From Methylophaga thalassica MP (GTDB lineage: Bacteria > Pseudomonadota > Gammaproteobacteria > Nitrosococcales > Methylophagaceae), in the NCBI RefSeq assembly GCF_000214595.1, contig NZ_AFIG01000001.1, positions 620,001 to 684,000 of the forward strand: a DNA stretch of 64,000 nt. Reading direction: 5' to 3'. Shown piece by piece: positions 55,996-64,000 of the stretch (its first letter is position 1; each line of letters starts with the position of its first letter). The notes under the pieces were generated by a model, which worked only from the letters and a program-made list of their open reading frames with translations, had not been told where the DNA came from and searched no databases. A program made the position numbers and the translations under genes.

Positions 55996-56303
55996 ATGAT
56001 AGTGGTTTACTACTGATTATTCTCGGTAGCCTCGCCTGGTTTTGGTGGGACAGTCGTGGCGTGGCTGAGCGGGCTACGATAGCCGCAAAATCTTATTGTG
56101 CCAATACCGGAGTCGCCTTCTTAAATGATACGGTGTTCTGGTGTAAAATCCGTTTTAAACGTAACCGCCAAGGACGAATACAGTTACAGCGTTATTATTT
56201 TTTTGAATTTGCCAGCGATATGCAGCAGCGCTATCGGGGGGAAGTCATTATGATGGGGAAAAAAGTGGAGTCGATTAGCATGGATGCGTTTCGGGTCGGT
56301 TAA
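55992..56303 (+). CDS. DUF3301 family protein
   Basis: The 103-residue protein has a short N-terminal membrane helix (about 4-18), followed by a soluble part with KSYCANTGVAFLNDTV, RIQLQRYYFFEFASD and YRGEVIMMGKKVESISM, matching DUF3301. Function is unknown. It overlaps rsmE and lies 18 bp before the response regulator gene. Confidence 0.88.
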   Translation: MNDSGLLLIILGSLAWFWWDSRGVAERATIAAKSYCANTGVAFLNDTVFWCKIRFKRNRQGRIQLQRYYFFEFASDMQQRYRGEVIMMGKKVESISMDAFRVG

Positions 56304-56321
56304 TCACATCAGAGGATAAAC

Positions 56322-57317
56322 ATGTCTAAATTTACGGCATTGGTGGTGGATGATTCTCGCGTTGCCAGAATGACGTTGAGTAAGCTATTACGTGACCACA
56401 GCTTCAACAGTATTGAACTGGGGAGTGCTGAAGAAGCCATGCACTGGCTGCAAACTACCGACAAACTGCCTGATCTCATTTTTATGGATGTGATGATGGC
56501 AGCAATGGATGGACTCACAGCCACTGCTCAGCTAAAACAGCATTCACAATGGGGACGGATTCCGGTCGTTATTTGTACCGGTAATGAAACCGAAGCCGAT
56601 CAGAAAAAAGCCTTTGATGCCGGTGCCTCTGCTGTGTTGAGTAAGCCACCTGAGGCAGATAAGGTGGCCGCCATATTAGATGAGATTGAGCTCAGAACAA
56701 TAGAGTTACCGGAGATGAGCCCTTCAGGAGTCGAACCACAACAGCTTGATATTGAGGCCATAGTGACTTCGCTTAAAGCTGAGTTGATGAACGATCTTGA
56801 TATGCGTTTGCAACAAATCCAACTGCCGGAAAAGACTACAACGGAATCTCAATTAGGGGCAGCTGAGATTACTCAGTTGGTGAAAGAACTGACGCAACAA
56901 CAGTTTTCTGATCTGAAACAATCACTGTCAGTGCAATTGAATGAGCTGGTTACGATAACGGCTGAACCAGTTTTACAACAGGCGCTTAAAGATATGGATT
57001 TGAGTTCGAGTATTGATCGGGCTCTGGATCAGCATGCTGGGAAATGGTTGGATAAACAACAAAATATCGTGCGTGAGTCGGTGTTAAGGCAGCTTAAGCA
57101 TGATTTAAATCCATTGGTCGCAAAAAGTCTGGAACGCTTAGTCAATGAAAAAATCCTGCCGCTTATCCGCAATCAAGTGACGGCGATGAAGCAGGAGTTT
57201 GATAACAGTCATCAAGAACAATGGGCTCAGCTTCATGCACAACTGACCATGCAGCGTAATATCAGTATCGGAACCGGCGTTATAGCAATATTAGCCTTGT
57301 TGTTTGTGTTTATTTAA
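56322..57317 (+). CDS. Response regulator with C-terminal membrane anchor
   Basis: The 331-residue protein has a CheY-like receiver (about 1-120; acidic pair in VVDDSRVAR, phospho-acceptor Asp56 in IFMDVMMA, Thr in ICTGNE, Lys in LSKPPEAD). A long helical and probably coiled-coil region follows (about 140-305), then a single C-terminal membrane helix (about 313-331, IGTGVIAILALLFVFI). No DNA-binding or enzymatic output domain is visible. The output is unknown; it could tether a signalling complex at the membrane. It ends one base into prmC. Confidence 0.82.
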   Translation: MSKFTALVVDDSRVARMTLSKLLRDHSFNSIELGSAEEAMHWLQTTDKLPDLIFMDVMMAAMDGLTATAQLKQHSQWGRIPVVICTGNETEADQKKAFDAGASAVLSKPPEADKVAAILDEIELRTIELPEMSPSGVEPQQLDIEAIVTSLKAELMNDLDMRLQQIQLPEKTTTESQLGAAEITQLVKELTQQQFSDLKQSLSVQLNELVTITAEPVLQQALKDMDLSSSIDRALDQHAGKWLDKQQNIVRESVLRQLKHDLNPLVAKSLERLVNEKILPLIRNQVTAMKQEFDNSHQEQWAQLHAQLTMQRNISIGTGVIAILALLFVFI

Positions 57318-58153
57318 TGTTGCCCTCTATACGTGAAGCTCAGGCCTATGGCCGTGCCTGTTTACGCAGTTCAATCAGTCCAGATATCGATATACAGTAT
57401 CTTCTGTGTCATCTTCTGGACTGTTCTCCAACACGATTATTACTGGATGCCGAAAGCGATCTCACAGAAAGCCAATGGCAACAATTTAAACAATTTATTG
57501 AGCGCCGAAAGAACGGTGAACCGATAGCCCACATCACGGGCTCGCGAGGGTTCTGGTCGTTGGAGCTTGACGTAAATGATTCAACACTGATTCCTCGGCC
57601 GGATACTGAATTATTAGTCGCACTGGCCTTGGCGAAAGTAGAAGCCGGCATGAAAATTATTGATCTGGGTACAGGCAGCGGGGCCATTGCTTTATCCATC
57701 GCAGATGAGCGGCCGGATATCACCATGTTTGCCACGGACTTTCATCTGCCTGCAGTGCAATTAGCTCAGGCAAATGCACGTAAACACAAATTAGATAACG
57801 TGCATTTTATGCAGGCTTTCTGGCTGACGGCCTGTCAGCAAAATCAATTTGATATGGTGATATCAAATCCACCCTATATCGAAGCGGATGATCCGCATTT
57901 GCAGCAAGGTGATGTGCGATTTGAACCTCTTTCTGCGCTCATTTCTGGCCCGGACGGGTTGGACGATATACGACTTATTACCCAGCAGGCGGCAAACTGT
58001 TTGCGTCCAAATGGCTGGTTGCTGGTGGAACATGGTTATGATCAGTCTGTGGCTGTGCAACAGCTTTTTTCCGCCGCGGGCTTTTCTCATATTTCAGCAC
58101 ACCAGGATTTTGGCGGAAACGACCGGGCCGTGATGGGCCAACTCACGTTATAA
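57317..58153 (+). CDS. prmC: Release factor glutamine N5-methyltransferase
   Basis: The 278-residue enzyme methylates the GGQ glutamine of peptide release factors. The N-terminal helical domain includes ARRKNGEPIAHITGSRGF-like residues, and the SAM domain has IIDLGTGSGAIALSIA and the catalytic NPPYIEADD. It starts one base before the end of the response regulator gene. prfA is not in the window. Confidence 0.95.
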   Translation: MLPSIREAQAYGRACLRSSISPDIDIQYLLCHLLDCSPTRLLLDAESDLTESQWQQFKQFIERRKNGEPIAHITGSRGFWSLELDVNDSTLIPRPDTELLVALALAKVEAGMKIIDLGTGSGAIALSIADERPDITMFATDFHLPAVQLAQANARKHKLDNVHFMQAFWLTACQQNQFDMVISNPPYIEADDPHLQQGDVRFEPLSALISGPDGLDDIRLITQQAANCLRPNGWLLVEHGYDQSVAVQQLFSAAGFSHISAHQDFGGNDRAVMGQLTL

Positions 58154-58184
58154 TGCTGCACTACGCTATTGAGTCTAATCACTG

Positions 58185-58943
58185 ATGAATGACGAACAAT
58201 TATTACGCTACAGTCGCCATATTTTATTGTCGCAAATGGATATTGAAGGGCAGCAGCGTCTGCTGGACGGCCATGTGATGATCATTGGGTTAGGTGGGCT
58301 AGGCGCGCCTGTTTCCATGTATTTAGCGGGCTCTGGTGTGGGTCATTTAACTTTAGTTGATGATGATGTGGTGGAATTAGCTAATCTGCAAAGACAGATT
58401 GTTCACACCCATCAAAATATCGGTCGAAAAAAAGTTGAATCGGCGGCAGAACAATTACATGCCTTAAATCCTGATATCAGGATTGATATGATCGATAAAC
58501 GACTGGATAAACCCGCTATGCTGGCGGCATCTAGGGATGTCGATGTGATCGTAGACTGTACCGATAATTTTGAGACACGTTTTTTCTTAAACGAAGTCAG
58601 CAGGGAAAACAAGATTCCCCTGGTATCAGGAGCAGCGATTCGTTTTGACGGACAAGTGACAGTCTATGATCCACGACAGGCTGATTCACCATGCTACCGC
58701 TGCTTGTATGAAGACAAAGGCGAATTACAGGAAACCTGCTCTGAGAGTGGTGTGTTTGCCCCTATGCTCGCGATGATTGGCGGAACGCAGGCCGCGGAAA
58801 CATTAAAACTACTGGCAAAAATTGGGACACCTTTAACGGGGCGTTTATTACTGCTGGATGGGCTTTCCATGAGTTGGCGAGAAATAAAACTCAGGCCAGA
58901 TCCAAGCTGCCCGGTTTGCTCCGATAGTCACCACAGAATATAA
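58185..58943 (+). CDS. moeB: MoeB/ThiF-type adenylyltransferase
   Basis: The 252-residue E1-like enzyme adenylates the C-terminus of a ubiquitin-like sulfur carrier (MoaD or ThiS). It shows the nucleotide loop GLGGLGAPVSMYLAGSGVG, NLQRQIVH, DCTDNF, the catalytic-Cys region ETCSESGVF and zinc pairs CYRC and CPVC. MoeB, ThiF and HesA cannot be separated with certainty; context downstream of prmC favours MoeB. Confidence 0.87.
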   Translation: MNDEQLLRYSRHILLSQMDIEGQQRLLDGHVMIIGLGGLGAPVSMYLAGSGVGHLTLVDDDVVELANLQRQIVHTHQNIGRKKVESAAEQLHALNPDIRIDMIDKRLDKPAMLAASRDVDVIVDCTDNFETRFFLNEVSRENKIPLVSGAAIRFDGQVTVYDPRQADSPCYRCLYEDKGELQETCSESGVFAPMLAMIGGTQAAETLKLLAKIGTPLTGRLLLLDGLSMSWREIKLRPDPSCPVCSDSHHRI

Positions 58944-59001
58944 GCCGATAAGGCATCTCAAACCATTGAGAAAGACAAATAAGTCGAGGATTTGAACACA
59001 G

Positions 59002-60336
59002 ATGAGTCAAATGACAAACACCGTTGAATTAGAACGTGCCGCTGAAATGGCATTAACTGAAGCCAAAAAGCAGGGGGCCAGTGCTGCTGAAGTGGGCATC
59101 AGCCATAGTGAAGGATTATCGGTCACGGTCCGCCAACGTGAAGTCGAAACGCTGGAGCACAATAACGATACTGGCTTGGGCATCACGGTGTATTTCGGAC
59201 ACAGCAAAGCCTCATCCAGCACATCTGACTTAAGTGAAGCGGCTATTGCTGAAGCAGTCAAAGCGGCTTGTAATATTGCTAAACATACTCAGGCGGATGA
59301 AGCGGCAGGGCTTGCCGATGCAAATTTAATGGCCACAGCGTTTCCGGAATTATCGCTTTATCACCCCTGGGCAATTGATGTGGATAAAGCCATTGATATA
59401 GCGACATTGTGCGAACAGGCCGGTCTTGATAGCGATAGTCGGATTTCAAACTCAGAAGGCGCCACCGTTTCCAGTCATAGTGGACAACGTGTTTATGCAA
59501 ACAGTCATGGTTTTATCGGAGCAACACAAAGCAGTCGTCATAGTCTGTCTGCGACGCTGATTGCTCAAGATGAGCGAGGCATGCAGCGTGATTATTGGTA
59601 TGACATTAAACGCGATGCTAACGATCTGGCTAGTGCCGAGTCGATTGGTTTAAAGGCCGCTGAACGGACGTTATCAAGATTAGGTGCCGGTGAAGTGAAA
59701 ACCGGAAGTTATCCGGTGATTTTTACTGCGCAAATGGCCCCTTCTTTATTTGGCCAGTTAATCTCTGCTATCCGTGGTGGTGCTTTATACCGTAAAGCTT
59801 CTTTTTTGCTGGACAAAAAAGGCGAGCAAATTTTTCCTGAATTTATTCATGTGCATGAGCAACCGCATATTCTTAAAGCATTAGGCAGTGCCAGTTTTGA
59901 TGGTGAAGGCGTGGCGACACAAAACCGTGACATCATATTGGATGGTGTACTGCAAGGCTATGTGCTCGACAGTTATGCTGCCCGACGCTTAGGCATGCAA
60001 ACAACCGGAAATGCGGGTGGTGTACATAATTTAACCATTGATAGCAGTACTGATGCTGATTTAGCGGCGCTGATAAAGCAGATGGATAAGGGCATTATCG
60101 TCACGGAAACCATGGGCATGGGCGTCAATATTGTGAATGGTGACTATTCACAAGGTGCAGCGGGGTTTTGGGTTGAGAACGGTCAAATCCAATATCCGGT
60201 TGATGAATTTACCATCGCCAGTAACTTGCAAGACATGTTTATGGGGATTGTGGACGTAGGCAGTGATGTGGATATACGAGGCAATACCCGTTGTGGTTCA
60301 GTGTTGCTCGAAAAAATGATGATTGCTGCCTCTTAA
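59002..60336 (+). CDS. pmbA: Metalloprotease-like PmbA/TldE
   Basis: The 444-residue protein has the TldE/PmbA pattern (GISHSEGLSVTVRQREVET, NDTGLGITVYFGHSKASSS, TGNAGGVHN, GFWVENGQIQYPVDEFTIA, GNTRCGSVLLEKMMIAA). PmbA/TldE pairs with TldD in microcin maturation and CcdA turnover; TldD carries the zinc site. No tldD gene is in the window. No clear terminator follows it. Confidence 0.94.
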   Translation: MSQMTNTVELERAAEMALTEAKKQGASAAEVGISHSEGLSVTVRQREVETLEHNNDTGLGITVYFGHSKASSSTSDLSEAAIAEAVKAACNIAKHTQADEAAGLADANLMATAFPELSLYHPWAIDVDKAIDIATLCEQAGLDSDSRISNSEGATVSSHSGQRVYANSHGFIGATQSSRHSLSATLIAQDERGMQRDYWYDIKRDANDLASAESIGLKAAERTLSRLGAGEVKTGSYPVIFTAQMAPSLFGQLISAIRGGALYRKASFLLDKKGEQIFPEFIHVHEQPHILKALGSASFDGEGVATQNRDIILDGVLQGYVLDSYAARRLGMQTTGNAGGVHNLTIDSSTDADLAALIKQMDKGIIVTETMGMGVNIVNGDYSQGAAGFWVENGQIQYPVDEFTIASNLQDMFMGIVDVGSDVDIRGNTRCGSVLLEKMMIAAS

Positions 60337-60490
60337 ATGGAATTGCAAGCTCTCAATAGAGATTAAGGCCCAATTCCGTATCACTGATAATTTAACGCAG
60401 CTAATATGCAGTTCTAATGTTAAACAACGACGGGTGTTTGTCTAGCTTAAAGCTAACTGTTGTCAATAAACATCATGTGTAAAAGAGCTG

Positions 60491-60510
60491 CTGTTATTTG
60501 CTAATAACAG
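60491..60510. promoter_or_regulatory. Perfect 8-bp inverted repeat upstream of the siderophore receptor
   Basis: CTGTTATT and AATAACAG flank TGCT in the 289-bp gap between pmbA and the receptor gene. No T tract follows. It may be a binding site or simply an AT-rich palindrome; nothing else in the gap besides the weak Fur-like site could be named. Confidence 0.3.
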
Positions 60511-60530
60511 GAAAAGATTTTAAATCTAAT

Positions 60531-60545
60531 TGAGAATGTGTTGCA
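60531..60545 (+). promoter_or_regulatory. Weak Fur-box-like site
   Basis: TGAGAATGTGTTGCA matches 9 of 14 positions of the 7-1-7 Fur consensus (TGATAAT-N-ATTATCA), with the left half much better than the right. It lies 81-95 bp upstream of the receptor start, where iron control is expected. The match alone is weak. Confidence 0.25.
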
Positions 60546-60625
60546 TTTAGATTTAGTTAAAGGTAAAGTTTCGTTCCTTCTGGCGTGACAACGCGTTTGG
60601 TTTATCTTTACTAAATACGAGCAAT

Positions 60626-62890
60626 ATGAAAAATAAATTCCCCTCACGACGTCCTGTATTAAATAAATCGGTTCATCCTACGATCACCGCTTTTTTATTA
60701 TCACTACCACTTACACCGGTTGTTATGGCTGATAATAGTGTTACTGATAACGAAATTGATCTAGATAGTATTAGTGTTGTAGGTAAGAAAGAAAACCAGT
60801 TCAATACCGAATATTCATCCTCAAATAAATTCACCGCTCCGTTGGTTGATACACCTAAAACAGTTAACGTTATCCCGCAAGCAATAATTAGTGATACAGG
60901 GTCTACCAGCTTGCAAGATGCGCTTCGAACTGTTCCTGGAATTACCTTTGGTGCGGCAGAAGGGGGGAATCCTTTGGGAGATCGCCCCTTTATTCGTGGT
61001 GTAGATAGTCAGAATAGTGTTTCAGTTGATGGGCTACGTGACATTGCGGCAGGTTCGCGTGAAACATTCAATACAGAACAAATTGAAGTCATTAAAGGGG
61101 CCGATTCTGCGTTTAGTGGTCGTGCCGGCGCTGGCGGTAGCATCAATATCACTACCAAATTGCCTAAATCGGAAGACTTTAGACATGCTGAAGTGGGTCT
61201 AGGAACCGATGAACATTTGCGAACTACGGTAGATATGAACCAATATTTTGATAACGGTGTTGCTGTTCGTCTGAATGCAATGGGGCTGACTGAAGATGTA
61301 CCGGGCAGAGATGGCCCTGAAAATAAACGTTGGGGTGTTGCACCATCTATTACATTAGGTATGGATTCACCAACACGGGTCACCCTTGCTTGGTATCACT
61401 TAAAAACAAATGATATTCCAGATGGTGGTATTCCTTATGAAGTCGCAAGTGGAACGCTTACTTCTGGAACACACTCACTTCGTCCGACAACTGGCGGCGA
61501 TAGAAATAACTGGTATGGTTTAACACAACGTGATGATCGTGATGAAGAAACTGATCAACTGACTGGCATTATCGAACACGATATCAATTCAAACACAAGC
61601 ATAAAGAACACGTTGCGTTACTCAAAGTCAAAGCAGGATTACATTTGGACACAGCCTGATGATAGCAAGGGTAATGTCGCCAACGGATTAGTCTGGCGTA
61701 GAGGTAATGCGCGCTATAGTGAAACTGAAACGGTGCAAAACTTGACTGAGCTAACCGGTAAGTTTGAAACCAGTTTCATTAAACATAATTATTCATCAGG
61801 CGTGGAGCTTTCGCGTGAACGATCAGAGATCCAGTCGACAGCCATCCAGCCAGGCGACAATAGCTGTCCTAATGGGGCGGGGGCTGCCAGTAGTTATACC
61901 TGTACTAGCCTGAGCAATCCGTCACCGAATGACCCTTGGTTATTTGATTATACCTATGGTGACCCACGACACTATGAGACAAAAACTATGTCTGCTTATG
62001 TGTTTGACACCTTAGAGCTCACTCCACAATGGTTAGTTAACGGAGGGATTCGTTATGATCATTATGATTCTAGTTATCAATCTGCACCTGGTGTCGCTGA
62101 TGTGACGAGTAAGGATAATCTGTGGAATTATCAAATTGGTCTTGTTTTCAAGCCAGCAGACAATGGCAGCATTTATACATCATACTCAACAGCAACGACG
62201 CCTGGTAATTCATTTCTAGGCCAAGGTAGAGAGTCTAATGCGGCGGATTCAGATATTACGGCACAGTTAGAACCTGAGAAAACCAAATCGTATGAAATTG
62301 GAACAAAATGGAATTTCTTTAATGAGCAATTATCAACAACATTTGCCATTTTTAGAAGTGAAATTGATAACTTCAGAATCACCAATGATGAAGGTAATGC
62401 TGAGATGGCAGGCAAAAAAAACATAGATGGGTTTGAATTCAGCGCTAATGGTCGATTAACATCAAAATGGGATGTGTTCGCTGGGTATACCTATATGGAT
62501 AGTGAGCAAGAGAATCTAGGGCTTGGAAGACGTGGTCCCAATGCAGGTGAAGGGGAAGCCGCTCCTAATACGCCACGACATAGCTTTACCTTATGGACTA
62601 ACTATCAGTTCACACCAAAATTTAATGCTGGACTTGGTTTATACGCACAAAGTGATGTGGTTGGTGGCTATACTTATGGAAGTGATACAAGTGTATTAAT
62701 TGAAAAAGGTGTCGCAGGCTATGCGCGTTATGATGCCATGGCAAACTATGTGATCAATAATGATGTGTCTGTGCAGCTGAATATCTTTAATTTATTTGAT
62801 AAAGAATATTACACATCAGCTTATGCTTCACATTATGCAACGATCGCTGCGGGTCGATCTGCGGTGGCTACCTTGAAACTCGATTTTTAA
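60626..62890 (+). CDS. TonB-dependent catecholate-type siderophore receptor
   Basis: The 754-residue outer-membrane protein has a long signal region (about 1-35), a TonB-box-like DSISVVGKK, a plug domain (about 65-180; TPKTVNVIPQAIISDTGS, SVDGLRD, EQIEVIKGADSAFSGRAGAGG) and a 22-strand barrel ending in LKLDF with a terminal Phe. Overall it resembles the Fiu-type catecholate receptor family. The ligand cannot be told. A strong terminator follows, then the piuC-like gene. Confidence 0.9.
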   Translation: MKNKFPSRRPVLNKSVHPTITAFLLSLPLTPVVMADNSVTDNEIDLDSISVVGKKENQFNTEYSSSNKFTAPLVDTPKTVNVIPQAIISDTGSTSLQDALRTVPGITFGAAEGGNPLGDRPFIRGVDSQNSVSVDGLRDIAAGSRETFNTEQIEVIKGADSAFSGRAGAGGSINITTKLPKSEDFRHAEVGLGTDEHLRTTVDMNQYFDNGVAVRLNAMGLTEDVPGRDGPENKRWGVAPSITLGMDSPTRVTLAWYHLKTNDIPDGGIPYEVASGTLTSGTHSLRPTTGGDRNNWYGLTQRDDRDEETDQLTGIIEHDINSNTSIKNTLRYSKSKQDYIWTQPDDSKGNVANGLVWRRGNARYSETETVQNLTELTGKFETSFIKHNYSSGVELSRERSEIQSTAIQPGDNSCPNGAGAASSYTCTSLSNPSPNDPWLFDYTYGDPRHYETKTMSAYVFDTLELTPQWLVNGGIRYDHYDSSYQSAPGVADVTSKDNLWNYQIGLVFKPADNGSIYTSYSTATTPGNSFLGQGRESNAADSDITAQLEPEKTKSYEIGTKWNFFNEQLSTTFAIFRSEIDNFRITNDEGNAEMAGKKNIDGFEFSANGRLTSKWDVFAGYTYMDSEQENLGLGRRGPNAGEGEAAPNTPRHSFTLWTNYQFTPKFNAGLGLYAQSDVVGGYTYGSDTSVLIEKGVAGYARYDAMANYVINNDVSVQLNIFNLFDKEYYTSAYASHYATIAAGRSAVATLKLDF

Positions 62891-62916
62891 ACGCCACATT
62901 TAGTTATACTCTCTAT

Positions 62917-62950
62917 AGCTTTGCCATCATCATGATGGCAAAGCTTTTTT
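62917..62950 (+). terminator. Intrinsic terminator after the siderophore receptor
   Basis: AGCTTTGCCATCA and TGATGGCAAAGCT form a perfect 13-bp stem around the three-base loop TCA, followed by T5. It lies 27 bp after the receptor stop codon and 22 bp before the piuC-like start, so piuC expression needs read-through or its own promoter. Confidence 0.92.
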
Positions 62951-62971
62951 GCTATAAGGGTGTCACTTATT

Positions 62972-63652
62972 ATGCTTATTCCTATCAAAGGTCTGTTGAG
63001 TTCAGAGGAAGCTGAAAAATGTCGGCAGGCGCTGATGCAAGAGACATGGAATGATGGGCGACAGACGGCGGGGCATGTTGCCATCAATGTGAAAACTAAT
63101 TTGCAGTTAAGTCGAGACAGTCAGGTTGCTCAACAGATTGGCGATCTGATTCTTGACCGCTTGGGGGCTCATCCTCATTTTATGTCTGCCGTCTTACCGG
63201 CGAAAGTATTACCGCCCTTGTTTAATCGGTACGAAAGTGGCGGCGCCTATGGCAATCATGTTGATAACGCTTTATTAACCCTGCCTAATTCAAGTATTAA
63301 ATTACGCAGTGATGTGTCTACCACGGTCTTCTTTAGTGAGCCTGAGCAATATGAAGGCGGTGAGTTGGTTATTCAGCATAGTTATGGTGAGGAACGCGTT
63401 AAGCTCGCAGCTGGGGATGCTATTGTCTATCCGGCAAATAGTATGCACCGGGTTGAACCTGTTACAGAAGGTATCCGCCTGGCCGCTTTTTTCTGGTCGC
63501 AAAGTTTGGTGGCAAGCAGTGAACAGAGACAGATGTTGTACGAGCTTGATCAAAACATCCAGACTTTGATCATGGATCATCCTGAAAGTGAGTCGATCGC
63601 CTCGTTAACCCATCTTTATCATAATCTGTTACGTCACTGGTCACAGACATAA
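62972..63652 (+). CDS. PiuC-type Fe(II)/2-oxoglutarate-dependent dioxygenase
   Basis: The 226-residue protein matches the PKHD-type hydroxylase family (E. coli YbiX, Pseudomonas PiuC). Fe ligands are in NHVDNALL (His, Asp) and NSMHRVEPV (His), and the 2-oxoglutarate Arg region is EGIRLAAF. Start ATG 62972 matches the YbiX N-terminus; GTG 62960 is in frame. Genes of this kind typically lie beside TonB-dependent siderophore receptors, as here. The substrate is unknown. Confidence 0.9.
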   Translation: MLIPIKGLLSSEEAEKCRQALMQETWNDGRQTAGHVAINVKTNLQLSRDSQVAQQIGDLILDRLGAHPHFMSAVLPAKVLPPLFNRYESGGAYGNHVDNALLTLPNSSIKLRSDVSTTVFFSEPEQYEGGELVIQHSYGEERVKLAAGDAIVYPANSMHRVEPVTEGIRLAAFFWSQSLVASSEQRQMLYELDQNIQTLIMDHPESESIASLTHLYHNLLRHWSQT

Positions 63653-63673
63653 AGTTGAATGGAACAATCCCCT

Positions 63674-64000
63674 ATGGCTGAGCAAACTAAGCATATTCTG
63701 CAAGCCGCGTTATCGGCTATTCCGACCAGTATCAGTCGTGCGGTTGATTATGAAATCCTGGCAAAAGACTTTATTGCCGATGATATTTGGGCTTATATTC
63801 AGGAAGGCGCTGATAAACCCAGTCAGGACCAAATAAACCGACAGGCATTTGAACGCTGGCAATGGTTGCCTCGTCGATTAAAGCCTATTCATCAGGGCAG
63901 TGCTGAAAGTCATTTATTAGGTCAGTTACATGCCTATCCGATGTTGCTTGCACCTATTGCTTATCATGGTTTAGTGCATCCGCAGGGCGAGTTGGCGATG
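63674..64000 (+). CDS. FMN-dependent alpha-hydroxy-acid oxidase or dehydrogenase (truncated at right edge)
   Basis: Only the first 109 residues are in the window. VDYEILAKDFIADDIWAYIQ and the segment LLAPIAYHGLVHPQGELAM match the N-terminal part of the lactate oxidase / glycolate oxidase family (FMN TIM barrel). Start choice is uncertain: ATG 63674 has GGAAC nearby, and an in-frame ATG lies at 63659. Genes of this type often follow piuC, which supports a link to iron uptake. The FMN and substrate residues lie beyond the edge. Confidence 0.8.
   Translation, partial: MAEQTKHILQAALSAIPTSISRAVDYEILAKDFIADDIWAYIQEGADKPSQDQINRQAFERWQWLPRRLKPIHQGSAESHLLGQLHAYPMLLAPIAYHGLVHPQGELAM

Noticed and set aside
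1-64000. CRISPR arrays, insertion sequences, prophage genes, tRNA and rRNA genes
   Set aside because: I found no spaced direct repeats, transposase or phage genes, and no tRNA- or rRNA-like sequence in any intergenic gap.

Overview
The window looks like the chromosome of a moderately AT-rich, methylotrophic gammaproteobacterium, most probably Methylophaga or a close relative. This is inferred from gene content: a lanthanide-type methanol dehydrogenase (xoxF, xoxJ), a pseudoazurin, and a gammaproteobacterial core (sspAB, zapD, pilBCD, lptM, DUF484-xerC, LPS core genes). I see no rRNA, tRNA, CRISPR array, insertion sequence or prophage.

Layout. 1-9.8 kb is a methanol-oxidation region: a SoxYZ-like carrier tied to quinoprotein dehydrogenases, gltX, xoxF, xoxJ, a DUF302 lipoprotein, an unrecognised secreted protein, and a histidine kinase / NtrC-type regulator pair. 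9.8-14.1 kb (minus strand) holds a pseudoazurin gene and petABC-sspAB, that is cytochrome bc1 and the stringent starvation proteins. 14.3-20.7 kb has an ATM1-type ABC exporter, then fmdB-like, DUF502, aspS, a zinc-finger gene, mutT and nadA. 20.7-26.2 kb (minus strand) is pilB-pilC-pilD-coaE-zapD-yacG. 26.3-30.1 kb is lptM-lysA-dapF-DUF484-xerC. A noncoding stretch of about 600 bp between the convergent xerC and polA genes carries a densely structured repeat-like element (about 30250-30696). polA, DUF2782 and thrB follow.

34.9-52.8 kb is a large LPS inner-core island: waaC, hldE, gmhA, waaP, a tandem-kinase protein, waaG, galE, a YrbL-like protein, several glycosyltransferases, a carbamoyltransferase, an InaA-type kinase and waaF. 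In outline it resembles the Pseudomonas aeruginosa waa/wap cluster, where core heptoses are phosphorylated and carbamoylated. 52.8-60.3 kb is housekeeping: a ZIP transporter, pgeF, an inositol-phosphatase-like gene, rsmE, DUF3301, a membrane-anchored response regulator, prmC, moeB/thiF-like and pmbA. The right end is an iron-uptake module: a TonB-dependent siderophore receptor, a PiuC-type dioxygenase and the start of an FMN-dependent hydroxy-acid oxidase.

The most unusual items are the structured element downstream of polA, the NtrC-like regulator with GAFTNA in place of GAFTGA beside xoxFJ, an unrecognised secreted protein in the same cluster, the tandem kinase in the LPS island, a waaG/galE overlap of 83 bases, tandem 11-bp repeats upstream of the pseudoazurin gene, and the tail-anchored response regulator. 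Nothing here can be called a new system with confidence from sequence alone.
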